Counted from the first letter of the stretch, positions 12,211-22,003 are shown. The stretch: 64,000 bases of DNA from Cydia pomonella (GCF_033807575.1 NC_084717.1:11843692-11907691); one strand, 5' to 3'. The notes: generated from the sequence alone by a model not told the origin. Numbers and translations: made by a program.

Positions 12211-13282
12211 TAGGGAATGCAAAAACCGGAGGTTTTTAAAAACCGGTTTTGAAAAACCTCCGGTTTTAACCGGTTTCGGTTTTTAGAATCAACAATTCTT
12301 AAATTCATCGCCATGGAATAAAGAAAAGATTGCTTCACGTGTAAAAACGAATGCTAGTATAGTATATACACGATTTTATCACGAAATTAAAGACAGAATA
12401 TCTGACTATTTTATTGTATTGTATGGGAATTTTCAAATGACTTAATGTTATTTGTAACTAGGAATAGGAACAAACCAATTTTATTAAATTATTTTTGTGG
12501 TTTGTAGTTTAGACATTTAAATATATGACAATATCAATTTATAATGTAATGTTATTTGTCTTAAATCAAATGGCCCAATCCGAAATCTTGCTCTAAGTTT
12601 TTCGCTGTCTTCTAGTATATTAGAAACTGATGGTGTGAGCTTAAACTGGGCAAACACAGGTAGTCAAGTAATTCCATTCTTTATGGTTTGAACTAACCTT
12701 TCCTATTAGTGCGAAAGAGACAAAAAAGGTTGTCGGTAAGTCGTTATCACCGAACCAACAAAAGACTAAAGCTGCCATTGATATAATTGATTACGTGGAA
12801 TTTTTCTATAGCGCATCGCATAATAAAATTATAAATAAAACCTTTTATACCAATTTTTATTAAAAAGTACTACTATACAATTCGTACACCAGCACGGAAG
12901 TCCTGCCACTGCCAATACTTTAAATTATTTAAATCTTTCGTATTTTTGTATTTTGTATCGTAAAAATTCATTTAGCGTTACAAATGATCAAACTAACACA
13001 ACACCACAATATTTGATTTGATGTCGATTCAACCGGTTTAGGACCGATTTATACCCTTATAATGAATAAAACATGCACCTATGAGCCGTGGCAAATGCCG
13101 GGACAACGCGAGGAAGAAGAATGAATAAAACATGCAACTTAGGTAAATAAATAAAAAACCGAATAAAACCGAAACCGAAAACATGCAACTTAGGTAAATA
13201 AAAACCCGGTTTTGGGTTTCCGTCAAAAAACCGGTTTTAACCGGTTTTTTCGGTTTCGTTTAAAACCGGTTTGCATTCCCTA
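12211..13282. mobile_element. hAT-type non-autonomous element, 1072 bp
   Basis: The ends TAGGGAATGCAAAAACCGG and (inverted) TAGGGAATGCAAACCGG are flanked by a perfect 8-bp duplication GTCTGAAA (12203-12210 and 13283-13290). Both subterminal regions are crowded with ACCGGTTTT motifs in both orientations, a hAT hallmark. No transposase frame remains. A short tandem duplication around ACATGCAACTTAGGTAAATA occurs at about 13130-13200. A snippet resembling an RTE LINE 3' end (about 13084-13125) is captured inside. Removing the element restores the right arm of the host TIR element. Confidence 0.9.
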
Positions 13283-14360
13283 GTCTGAAAACAACATAGA
13301 CAAACATCGAACATGCCTAAAGAAGATGTTGACGAATACCGAAATAAGTCGGAATAAGAAATAGCCGACCCACGAAAGTGACGAATGAAGAATGGGTGAC
13401 GAAAGCAGAACGGGACGAATTTAAGAACTTAACAAAAAACGATTGAGACGAGCCAAGACGATACCAATTAAATATTAATAGATCGCGGTACACAGAGCCT
13501 ATGCCTCTAAATACTAGCCAAAGGCTATACAATGTGACTGTCACATTTTTATTTGAATGCATTCCATTACAGAAAAAAGACAGTTGGAGTTTTAGTAGGT
13601 ATAGGGTAAGTGTGGGTATTACTGCGGTTTTAATTTAAGGACTCACTTTGAAAGTGTTTTTCTAAAATTTATTTCTAAATACCAATAAGTTTTTTTTTTA
13701 GATCTAAGTTTTTCTTATTTTGAACATAAAAAAAATCAATGTGATAAATTAATAATTTCTTAAATTAAATTAAATAAGCATTAAAAAAAAGTCTAGATGC
13801 GTGTATTACTGCAGGGTCTAAAATGCCTGGTACCTGTTACTGTGTGCCTATTATTACTGCGGACTTTAGTAAACTATAAATAGACAATTAAATGATTACT
13901 GGACACATTAAATCGTTGTTAATAAAATATTTTTTGAAAAAATATTAATTTCATTATCATATTTCAAATTTTAAATTTAAATTCAGGTTTTTACTTTATT
14001 TTTGTACACATGAACATATATAATTTGTCAGTTAGCTCTTGAGCCTGTTGACGATCGGACCTGTGTCAATGTTAGCTCGAGCTTATCGTTCACCTTATTA
14101 CTTGAAAATATACCTACCGCTCATAATCATAGTGACTATACTTGCGTGACAGTGATTTATTAAAATTGATCTTGTTTTACCGTAGCGACTCCTGATACCT
14201 GCGGTGAGAAACAACTGTGATTTATTGTCCCGCTTACTCTTGTGTCTTGCAAGCCGTAAACCGCGATAACTAATGTAAGAACCTTGTGGACTAGTGAACT
14301 ATCGGCGAGTAATTAATAATATTTACGTACCCGTTCAGATTTCGCTCAAGAAAAAGAAAA

Positions 14361-15233
14361 ATGTCTAAAACGCAAACCGTAAGAAGCCCTTCCACAGGAT
14401 CTCAGCCTGATCTCACTGTTCATCAGGATACCGATTTTCCAAGTATATCGGGAATTACTCTCCGAAAACGAAAAACGCCAGAATCGCCAGTAAATGATAT
14501 CACAGAATTTCGTACAGAGTTTAACGACGGCTTACGATCTTATCGTCAAGATATGCAAAGCATGCTGTCACAATTCAAGCAAGAAATAACAGCATCCTTC
14601 AAAGACATGATGAGGGAACAAAGTACCGACTTTACTGGCCTGCGTGAGGAATTCAGTGAGGTTAAAAAACAGTTATCTGGATTCGAACAAACCACAATTA
14701 AGTTCTCGCAAGAGTGCGCTAACATAAAAAGTGACGTTACCAAGTTATTAAACCTTGATGTCGAGACAAAAACGAAGTTATCAAGCCTAGAAAAAGACCT
14801 CTCAGATGCTAGGGTTAATATTAATTCGTTATCAGATCAACTGCGCATGAAGGAACAACAAGGTCGCTTAAATAATCTTGAGATTTCCGGCGTAACTTTC
14901 AAAAAAGGAGAAAATTTGTACAACATACTAAATACTATCGCATCTAAAGTAAATTTTTCCCTGTCCCCGAGCGACGTCGACTACATACACCGCGTCCGGC
15001 GGTACCCGCACCAAAACTTGGCCACTAATGATGCATCAAAGTTATCGTCTGACATCCCAAATATCATCGTTAGGTTCACTCAACGTAAGCGAAAGAACGA
15101 CCTGCTAGCAGCCGTGCGGTCGCGCCGGGGCCTCTCCACCGCGGACCTGGACGTGGACGGCCCCTCCCGACCAGTGTTCGTCAACGACCACCTAGCACCC
15201 CAAAACAAACAACTGTACCTCGTGTGTTCATAA
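14361..15233 (+). CDS. LINE ORF1 protein, truncated by maT insertion
   Basis: This is the nucleic-acid-binding/chaperone ORF1 of the LINE. Residues 1-40 are a low-complexity basic and S/T-rich leader. Residues about 45-175 are charged heptad-like sequence, predicted coiled coil (for example SSLEKDLSDARVNINSLSDQ). From about 172 comes a domain with LEISGV, DVDYIHRVRR, IIVRFTQRKRKNDLL and FVNDHL, resembling the C-terminal domain known as Baculo_FP that many insect LINE ORF1s share. The frame meets TA plus the maT end at 15216 and stops after four transposon-encoded codons (15231-15233). The severed tail resumes at 16530 and ends at TGA 16666-16668; a continuous version would be 331 codons. The final 130 bp before the break is much more GC-rich than the rest. 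Similarity to a viral domain does not make this a virus insertion. Confidence 0.85.
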   Translation: MSKTQTVRSPSTGSQPDLTVHQDTDFPSISGITLRKRKTPESPVNDITEFRTEFNDGLRSYRQDMQSMLSQFKQEITASFKDMMREQSTDFTGLREEFSEVKKQLSGFEQTTIKFSQECANIKSDVTKLLNLDVETKTKLSSLEKDLSDARVNINSLSDQLRMKEQQGRLNNLEISGVTFKKGENLYNILNTIASKVNFSLSPSDVDYIHRVRRYPHQNLATNDASKLSSDIPNIIVRFTQRKRKNDLLAAVRSRRGLSTADLDVDGPSRPVFVNDHLAPQNKQLYLVCS

Positions 15234-16527
15234 GTTTTAAGACAAAATGAATACTCGAATTATATAAATGAAAAGAATTTATTTTTATGATACAGTCATA
15301 GGGTTAATAAAACAACATTGTCTTAGTAAAATAAAAATAGAATTCACTCGAAATGTCCACCTTTTTTTTTAATACAGGCTCTTAAGCGTGGTTTCCACTC
15401 TTCAATTGCTTCACGTACTTTTTCAATAGGGATACGCTTCGCTTCTCTCACTAATGCCCGTTTCAGGGCCTGAAGGTTTGGATGGGACTTTCGACATGCC
15501 CTTAGCTCCAATTCCGTCCACAAAGAGTAATCCAAAGGATTTAAGTCTGGGCTTGAAGAAGGCCATTCCTCAGTACTAATAAATCTGGGCAAATTTTCTT
15601 TTAGCCACTTTTGTGTAGATTTCGCTTTATGTGATGGTGCAGAATCTTGCTGGAAAATCCAATCCTTGCCAGCGAATAGAGTGGTAGATAGGGGTTTTAC
15701 AACGTTCTCTAGAATGTCACTCTGATAATTTTGAGCTTTGACTTTGACACCTTGGTGACAAAAGTGGAGTGGCGTAACGCCTTCATATGAAACCCCCCAC
15801 CATACCATAACGCTAGCCGGATGATGTGTGCGTTGGATATTTCGCACGTTAGACGGAATGTCCTTTGAGCTTTTGGCATAGATTTTATCATTCTGCCTGT
15901 TAAATTTTTCCTCGACGGTAAATATCTTCTCATCCGTGAACAAAATTTTTCTAGGATCGTGCTTCTTAAGCAGCATCCGACATCGTTGGAGCCGCAATTT
16001 CCGTAGACGATCATTTAGATAATGCACTTTTCTCTTACTATACGCCTTTAATTTAAGATCATATTTAAGTATTCTATTTACCGATATACGCGAAATGCCA
16101 GTCTGAAGAGCCATCTTCTTCTGCGTGCGGCACGGATTTCGACGAATTCGTTCTTTGATCATCTTTATGTTAGCAGGAGTCCTTACAGATCGCGGACGGC
16201 CAGTTCTTGGACGGTCGTCAATCTTTTGTGTCTCCTTGTACCTCTTTATAGTATAATATACAAAATTGCGACTAGCTCCAATACTCTTTAATTCGTTAAA
16301 AATTTCCATTGGTTTTTTCCCCACCTTATACAATGAAATTACAGTACAGCGCAATTGTTTCTTCGCCGCCATTTTGACAAACAATGACAACAAAAAGAAA
16401 AAAAATATTTTTTCTTAATTAAAACGTTCCAATTTCAAATTCTGAAACAGCCACGGCAAGCTACCAGTACCTTTTTGTTTAAAATTTAAGGTTTGAAATG
16501 CGTCTCAAAACTTATGAACACACGAGG
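15218..16527 (-). mobile_element. complete maT-family (DD37D) mariner, 1310 bp
   Basis: TIRs of 26 bp (15218-15243 and 16502-16527) differ at one position; the tip is CCTCGTGTGTTCATAAGTTT. TA flanks both ends (15216-15217, 16528-16529). The single gene is on the minus strand and intact. Length, TIR length and catalytic spacing all fit the maT group of Tc1/mariner elements known from Lepidoptera. Skipping the insert and one TA puts LINE ORF1 back in frame, which proves the element's borders and that it is the younger of the two. Confidence 0.95.
15344..16393 (-). CDS. maT-type mariner transposase (DD37D), intact
   Basis: This is the cut-and-paste transposase of the surrounding element: it binds the TIRs, excises and integrates at TA. 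The frame is 349 codons. The second ATG (16372, residue 8, AAAATGG context, protein starting MAAKKQLR) is the likelier start, giving 342 residues. Residues about 10-50 and 75-115 form two helix-turn-helix units joined by GRPR (65-68), the paired-like DNA-binding arrangement. Catalytic residues are D154 in FTDEKIF, D250 in FQQDSAPSHKA and D288 in SPDLNPLDYSLW. There are 37 residues between the last two, hence DD37D. There is no stop or frameshift, and the length is normal for the family. It runs opposite to the LINE it interrupts. Activity is inferred, not shown. Confidence 0.95.
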   Translation of the reverse strand: MLSLFVKMAAKKQLRCTVISLYKVGKKPMEIFNELKSIGASRNFVYYTIKRYKETQKIDDRPRTGRPRSVRTPANIKMIKERIRRNPCRTQKKMALQTGISRISVNRILKYDLKLKAYSKRKVHYLNDRLRKLRLQRCRMLLKKHDPRKILFTDEKIFTVEEKFNRQNDKIYAKSSKDIPSNVRNIQRTHHPASVMVWWGVSYEGVTPLHFCHQGVKVKAQNYQSDILENVVKPLSTTLFAGKDWIFQQDSAPSHKAKSTQKWLKENLPRFISTEEWPSSSPDLNPLDYSLWTELELRACRKSHPNLQALKRALVREAKRIPIEKVREAIEEWKPRLRACIKKKGGHFE

Positions 16528-16689
16528 TATAGCCAAGCCCGCAAAATTGGTCGTGAAATGGGTTACAAATACATCTGGCTTAGTGACTGTAAAATATTTT
16601 TACGCAAGACTGATAACTCTAAGGTATTACATATTTCCTGTGTTGACGACATATCAAAAATAAAATGACTAATCGAATCACGTTCTACA

Positions 16690-17149
16690 ATGACTACATT
16701 ACATCATTTACAAATTGTTTATGTTTTATGCATGCTATTATGGCGTTTATTATTGTTATTACTGTCGGTATATTTAATCTATTATTCGCTTCTTTCTATC
16801 CCTACCCGTCATCAAAATAATAAGATGGTTGCTAACCGGTTAAACAATATTTACGAAAACGACTTAAAGCACTTAATTCTTTTATGTTTCGTGACAATGA
16901 ATCTATTTTTTATTGTAAACATTCATCTAAGATACTCCTGCACGCATGTTTGTATCGAGCCTGTTTTTCTCTGTTTATCTTTTCAAAACAGTTTATACCC
17001 ATGTTTACTTATTTCCTATGTTATGTCTTTCTCGATGGATGGTGGCATGAATACAATTATAACTATAAACTGCATTTACTTTAATTACGAACCTAATAAT
17101 AGCTACTCGTAACAACACGTTATCCATTTACTATCAGAACGTAAGGGGC
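16690..17149 (+). other. LINE inter-ORF region, weak ORFs
   Basis: Between the severed ORF1 stop (16668) and the first ORF2 homology lie about 400 bp. They hold a hydrophobic 140-codon frame (16690-17112) and a 66-codon frame (16884-17084). Neither resembles a known LINE protein, and their composition follows the AT bias. Conserved ORF2 sequence (SIYYQNVRGLRTK) begins at about 17123, in a frame with no ATG back to the stop at 17066-17068. ORF2 may therefore start at a non-AUG codon or by reinitiation or frameshift. Confidence 0.4.
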
Positions 17150-20059
17150 TTGCGAACTAAATCTCACGATTTCTTATGTAATGTTTTAAATAATAATTAC
17201 GATATAATATGTATAACCGAGACTTGGCTAAATGAATGCTTTTTTGACTCGGAGTACTTTGATGGCCGCTACGAGGTATATAGGTGTGATCGTGACCCGA
17301 TTGCCAGTGAGCACTCGCGGGGCGGAGGGGTGTTGGTGGCAGTGCGGCGCGAGCTGTGCCCGGCCGCGCGGCCAGCCTGGTGCGCCCCGCCGCCGGCCGA
17401 CAAGCTTTGGGTGAGCATACCGCTGCGCGGTCGCGGCCACAGATCGCGCCCACTGGATGTTTCTGCCGCCAACACCATCGGTGCTACTACTACCGAGGAT
17501 ATAGCTTACTTTTATATAGCATGTACTTACATTCCGCACGGTTCCCGCCATCAGAACTTACTTTCATCGTTCTATGACAGAACCAGCGATATTATACATT
17601 CCAATCCTAATGATATTTTTTTGATACTGGGTGACTTCAACGTGACTCGGGCTCACTGGTATTACGACGAGGATATCGTTGGTATGAGCTTAGCGGCATG
17701 TAATGATGTCTTAGTCTCGTTAACTAGCGATTTTATGAGTTTATCTTTATTATCACAGTTCAACTCTGAATTTAATGCTAATGATCGAATATTAGACCTC
17801 GTATTTTGTAGCGAGAACTGTCATGTTATGGATTGTACGCACCCACTCGTGCCACAAGATGATCATCACAAGGCACTTTGCATCGATCTGCCTCTTTGTT
17901 TACCTGCACCTTTAAAAATCAATACAACTTCTAAAAAAATGTTTTTTAATGCCGATTTCGATAGTATTCGAGTAGGACTTAAGTCTGTAGACTGGGATAC
18001 TATGTTTTCTTCCATGCATGACGTGGAGACTAGAGTATTATTTTTTTACGAAATCCTTAATGACTTAATTGATAAGTACGTGCCTACGCGAAACCTCACA
18101 GATGTCCATAAGTATCCACCGTGGTATAATCGTCCTCTCATAAAGCTGAGTAACGAAAAACGTAAGTATCATAAAAAATGGAAGACTTACGGTAACCTTA
18201 AAGACTATCATATTTTTTCAAAACTTAGGTCACGACTTAAAAAAATGGAACGTGACTGTTATTTATCTTTTAACACGAAAGCAGAATTAAGAATAGCCGA
18301 ACATCCAAAATATTTTTGGTCATTTGTCAAATCAAAAAAGAACACTGGTGGATATCCCCAAAAAATGACTTATAAGGATCAAACTTTCACTGATGGATTT
18401 GAAATATGTGATACTTTTAATAAACATTTTCAATCAGTTTTTGTGACACCTACCCCTAATTGTAATAATTATAACTCCAGTGATTCGTTCTCAGATTTTA
18501 AAATTGACATAAACACCATCACATTCACCGATGATATGATACTAAAAGAACTACGGAATGTCAATATTAACAAGGGAGCTGGCCCCGATGGGATTCACCC
18601 GGTGTTGATTTCGCGATGTGCCGACGAGCTACTAAAACCCATATCCAGTATATTTAACCTATCTATTAGGACGGGTGTCTTCCCTAGTGATTGGAAAAAG
18701 GCTCTAATCACACCTATACCTAAGAATGCTCAAAAAGAGTTAATAACCCAATACAGACCAATTTCCAAATTATGTACTCTAGGCAAAATACTTGAAAAAA
18801 TGGTTACTCACCAACTATCTTACGTCGTGCGTCATCACGTAACTGAAAATCAGCATGGCTTCATAAAATCCCGCAGTGTAGAAACAAATTTACTAACTTT
18901 TACTGATCATTTACTTCAAGTTATGGATGTTAATGGCCAAGTTGATGTCGTTTATACCGATTTTTCTAAGGCTTTCGACAAAATCAACCATGATCTCTTG
19001 CTCACGAAGCTTTATAGACTCGGTGTGCATGGTAGTTTATTAAGGTGGATTGAATCATACATTCGAAATCGAAGCCAAGCCGTATGCATGAAAGGTTATT
19101 GCTCAAATTACCTTAAAATCCCATCTGGCGTCCCCCAAGGATCCCATCTCGGACCTGTACTATTTTCTCTTTATATAAATGACATAGGAGACATTATTAA
19201 GTATAGTCAACATCTATTGTACGCAGATGATACTAAATTATACAGAACTATTAAATGTATTGATGATTGCCACAAATTACAATCTGACCTAGAGGCATTA
19301 TCGTTGTACTGTTCCACAAATCAATTGTTTCTGAATGCAGATAAGTGTAATGTGATAACATATTCTAGAAAAATGTCTCCTATTCAACACAACTACAGGC
19401 TTTGTGGTAATCTCCTTAACCGTGTTAACCAAATCCGCGACTTAGGTATTATTCTCGATGACAGATTAACTTTTATATCACATATTGATAGCATAATAAA
19501 ACGAGCATTTAGGAGTCTAGGATTTATAAATAGAATTACAAAACCATTCAATAAAATTATCACCCTTAAAATCCTTTATTTTGCTTTCGTTAGATCTATT
19601 CTAGACTTCGGTTGTGTAATCTGGAGTCCGTATTATAAACACCATATCGATCGTATCGAAAAAGTGCAAAGAAAATTTATTAAAATACTAAATTATCGAC
19701 ACAATCGTCCTAACGACCATTATGTCCATTCTTTAACATATTACAAACTCACAAGTCTTGCAAACCGCCGTAAGCTGTTCGATATATCCTTCCTTTATAA
19801 AATTATCAATAACGAAGTTGATTGCCCATTATTACTCTCAAAATTAAACTTCATCACTAAAGCCAGACTTCCCGCTCGCCCCAACCGTAACCTTCATATG
19901 TTCGTACCACCCATCCGTCGAAAGAACTACACTAGAAACAGTTTTATTCCCCGTACTATGTATCTTTACAACAGAGAATTCAACGAAATAGACCTTTTTA
20001 ATACCACTCTTACAGGATTGAAAAAAAAAATTATTAATAAATTCACAAGTCACGAATGA
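17150..20059 (+). CDS. LINE ORF2: endonuclease-reverse transcriptase
   Basis: This replication protein nicks the target and reverse-transcribes the LINE RNA in place. The start given is a TTG; the same frame is open upstream to 17069 and includes QNVRGLRTK, so the true N-terminus is earlier. The APE endonuclease occupies residues 1-250 (CITETWLN about 20-28, RGGGVLVAV about 57-66, GDFN at 161-164, DDHHKALCIDL near 240). RT motifs follow: GAGPDGIHP near 475, YRPIS near 540, DFSKAFDKINHDLL near 605, GVPQGS at 660-665 and the catalytic YADD at 691-694. The C-terminal region holds KLFDISFLYKIIN and ends naturally in KFTSHE. At 969 codons it is normal length without stops. A GC-rich block (17310-17460) contrasts with the AT-rich remainder. 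The CR1-like YADDTKLY suggests CR1/jockey group; the exact clade is unsure. Confidence 0.93.
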   Translation: MRTKSHDFLCNVLNNNYDIICITETWLNECFFDSEYFDGRYEVYRCDRDPIASEHSRGGGVLVAVRRELCPAARPAWCAPPPADKLWVSIPLRGRGHRSRPLDVSAANTIGATTTEDIAYFYIACTYIPHGSRHQNLLSSFYDRTSDIIHSNPNDIFLILGDFNVTRAHWYYDEDIVGMSLAACNDVLVSLTSDFMSLSLLSQFNSEFNANDRILDLVFCSENCHVMDCTHPLVPQDDHHKALCIDLPLCLPAPLKINTTSKKMFFNADFDSIRVGLKSVDWDTMFSSMHDVETRVLFFYEILNDLIDKYVPTRNLTDVHKYPPWYNRPLIKLSNEKRKYHKKWKTYGNLKDYHIFSKLRSRLKKMERDCYLSFNTKAELRIAEHPKYFWSFVKSKKNTGGYPQKMTYKDQTFTDGFEICDTFNKHFQSVFVTPTPNCNNYNSSDSFSDFKIDINTITFTDDMILKELRNVNINKGAGPDGIHPVLISRCADELLKPISSIFNLSIRTGVFPSDWKKALITPIPKNAQKELITQYRPISKLCTLGKILEKMVTHQLSYVVRHHVTENQHGFIKSRSVETNLLTFTDHLLQVMDVNGQVDVVYTDFSKAFDKINHDLLLTKLYRLGVHGSLLRWIESYIRNRSQAVCMKGYCSNYLKIPSGVPQGSHLGPVLFSLYINDIGDIIKYSQHLLYADDTKLYRTIKCIDDCHKLQSDLEALSLYCSTNQLFLNADKCNVITYSRKMSPIQHNYRLCGNLLNRVNQIRDLGIILDDRLTFISHIDSIIKRAFRSLGFINRITKPFNKIITLKILYFAFVRSILDFGCVIWSPYYKHHIDRIEKVQRKFIKILNYRHNRPNDHYVHSLTYYKLTSLANRRKLFDISFLYKIINNEVDCPLLLSKLNFITKARLPARPNRNLHMFVPPIRRKNYTRNSFIPRTMYLYNREFNEIDLFNTTLTGLKKKIINKFTSHE

Positions 20060-20660
20060 TAAAATAATAATGTATAATGTACCGATAACACGCTTAGATA
20101 TTAAGTAGGTAGTAAACAATTACGAGGGTGAACGTCCTAGTGCTTGGCATGTCACTGTCACTTATACTGTTAATGAATTATGTTTAATGGTGCCATTTAC
20201 TGGGACAGTGGTCAGCGCTTGAACGTTTCCCTTCTTTCAATTTCATCTTCTTCTCATAGTTAAGTTAGTTCAGGTCCATTGCAACAAAATTAATAACTAT
20301 AATCTATAACGTTTTCGGCACTGTATTGTCAATATTATATGTAATATAAGACAAATGTAACTCTTCTGTAATGACTGTTTGTGCCAAAATAAAGAGAAAA
20401 AAAAATAATAATTTAAAGCAAGTAATTCAGAAATTCAACTATGACAGTTAAGGAATGCTATTTTTACAGGTTATGAGCTCTATGATATTTGAATCGCGGA
20501 CCGCAGTAATAGGGACAACTACATGTAAGGTTCATCATTTAATCTCATTAAGAATTTACAATTCACTTGCACGAGATGAAACATTAATAATGAAAAGATT
20601 ATAATAATATGGATATGAGCGTACAGGCGCTAAATTATAACATTTTAAAACGTATAAAGC

Positions 20661-21388
20661 GGCCAAGTGCGAGTCGGACTCGCCCATGAAGGGTTCCGTA
20701 CCATTTATGACGTATTAAAAAGAAACTACTTACTAGATATCGTTCAAACCAATTTTCGATGGAAGTTTGCATGGTAATGTATATCATATATTTGTTTAGT
20801 TTTATCATTCTGTTATTTTAGAGAAAAATGTTTCAGTTTAGAAAAAAATGATATTAGAAACCTCAATATCATTATTGAAGACCTATCCATAGATACCCCA
20901 CACGTATGGGTTTGATATAATTTTTTTTTTTTTAATTTTATGACGTATTAAAAAAACTACTACTACTAGATCTCGTTAAAACCAATTTTGGTGGAAGCTT
21001 ATTTTAGAAGTTACAGGGGGGGGGGGACACATTTTACCACTTTCGAAGTGTCTCTCGCGCAAACTATTCAGTGTAGAAAAAAATTATATTAGAAACCACA
21101 ATATCATTTTTGAAGACCTATCCATAGATACCCTAAACGTATGGGTTTGATGAAAAAATTTTTTTTGAGTTTCAGTTCTAAGGGGAACCCCCAAAATTTA
21201 TTGTTTTTTTATTTTTGTGTAAAAATCTTAATGCGGTTCATAGAATACATCTACTTACCAAGTTTGAACAGTATAGTTCTTATAGTTTCGGAAAAAAGTG
21301 GCTGTGACATAAACGGACAGACAGACGGACATGACGAATCTATAAGGTTTCCGTTTTTTGCCATTTGGCTACGGAACCCTAAAAAGGG
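20661..21388 (+). repeat. dispersed lepidopteran repeat with internal duplication
   Basis: The block begins GGCCAAGTGCGAGTCGGACT and ends with GACAGACGGACATGACGAAT ... GGCTACGGAACCCTAAAAA. I recognise this pairing as one of the commonest dispersed repeats of moth genomes. Here about 200 bp is present twice: TGACGTATTAAAAA...TATGGGTTTGAT at 20708-20914 and again at 20940-21151. The second copy carries a run of ten G at about 21017-21026. It sits inside the right portion of the TA element (13604-22001). Confidence 0.75.
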
Positions 21389-22003
21389 TACCTGATCAAA
21401 CAACCATTTATTGACCGCGCGCTTTGCATGCAACTAGTGACAATAACACCAAAACAAGTAATACACGGAGTCATTACAGCTAGATACGGCATGATGCGTA
21501 CGCTGACCGTAGTTCGGTTTGTACACATAAGGTTATACTTTTTTATATCAATTGTTATATTGATCGTATATTTAAGTTTAGATAATAAGTAATATAATCA
21601 CTTCGGTACCAATTACTGCGCTAGTAAATAAATAACAAAAATGAAACAATATTCGATTATTCTTTAATTTTTCATAACAAAATAATGTTATCTAACTCTA
21701 GATTTCAATAAATGAACGTAATAAAACGTTTATTTACAAAAAAAATTAAGATAAGCTCTTTTCACCCGGAAACTGACGAAACGGGCCCCATTTTACCTCT
21801 TGACGACCTGTGATTTTTTAATAATTAAAAACAAATACAATATTTTTTAGCGTATCAAAGTTATTATTAAAAAATATTCTTCGAGCTTTGAAATATAAAT
21901 TCCATTTTTTTTATTATAGAAACTCAAATATTATTTAGTTCTAATATAACTAAAAAAATCCACAGTAATACCTACACCCGCAGTAATACCCACACTTACC
22001 CTA

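Larger units (their letters stand above)
11515..13465. mobile_element. long-TIR DNA element with 8-bp TSD, hosting two nested elements
   Basis: The arm 11515-11730 and the inverted arm 13283-13465 match closely (GGTATCGTCTTGGCTCGTCT at the tips; CGGTATTCGTCAACATCTTC further in). About 30 bp near 11610-11645 is missing from the right arm. The flanks are AATTAAAT at 11507-11514 and 13466-13473, an 8-bp target duplication. Without its two passengers (11835-11997 and 12211-13282) the element is about 0.7 kb with no transposase. The superfamily is uncertain: long TIRs plus 8-bp TSD would fit P-like or hAT-like elements. Confidence 0.8.
14025..20405 (+). mobile_element. near-full-length APE-type LINE (CR1/jockey group), split by a maT transposon
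   Basis: The element has a GC-richer 5' UTR, ORF1 at 14361, ORF2 ending at 20059, and a 3' UTR with AATAAAGAGAAAAAAAAATA near 20388-20407. ORF1 has coiled-coil and FP-like domains. ORF2 has an apurinic endonuclease domain followed by reverse transcriptase, the usual order for this group. The 5' boundary is estimated from composition and may be off by tens of bases; I found no secure TSD. Apart from the maT insertion in ORF1 I see no frame damage, so the copy is young. Its place inside the TA element makes it a second-level insertion. Confidence 0.85.
13604..22001. mobile_element. TA-flanked DNA element spread over 8.4 kb by later insertions
   Basis: The left end GGGTAAGTGTGGGTATTACT at 13604 is exactly mirrored at the right end (21978-22001), with TA outside both. 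The motif ATTACTGCGG recurs in the same inward orientation at about 13806 and 13853 and inverted at about 20500 and 21970, suggesting transposase-binding repeats. The original element was probably about 1.3 kb. A full-length LINE (about 14025-20405) and a dispersed repeat (20661-21388) have expanded it. No transposase of its own is visible. TA duplication points to the Tc1/mariner/pogo class. Confidence 0.75.

Noticed and set aside
14361..15233. FP-like domain as evidence of a baculovirus insertion
   Set aside because: The domain is shared by many insect LINE ORF1 proteins, and here it is followed by a matching ORF2, so this is a retrotransposon.
16690..17112. 140-codon hydrophobic ORF between LINE ORF1 and ORF2 as a third LINE gene
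   Set aside because: It is rich in leucine and isoleucine from AT bias, has no resemblance to known LINE proteins, and overlaps the start of ORF2 homology in another frame.
17157..17577. Five overlapping ORFs on both strands inside the LINE endonuclease region
   Set aside because: They are frame shadows produced by the GC-rich block, where stop codons are rare.
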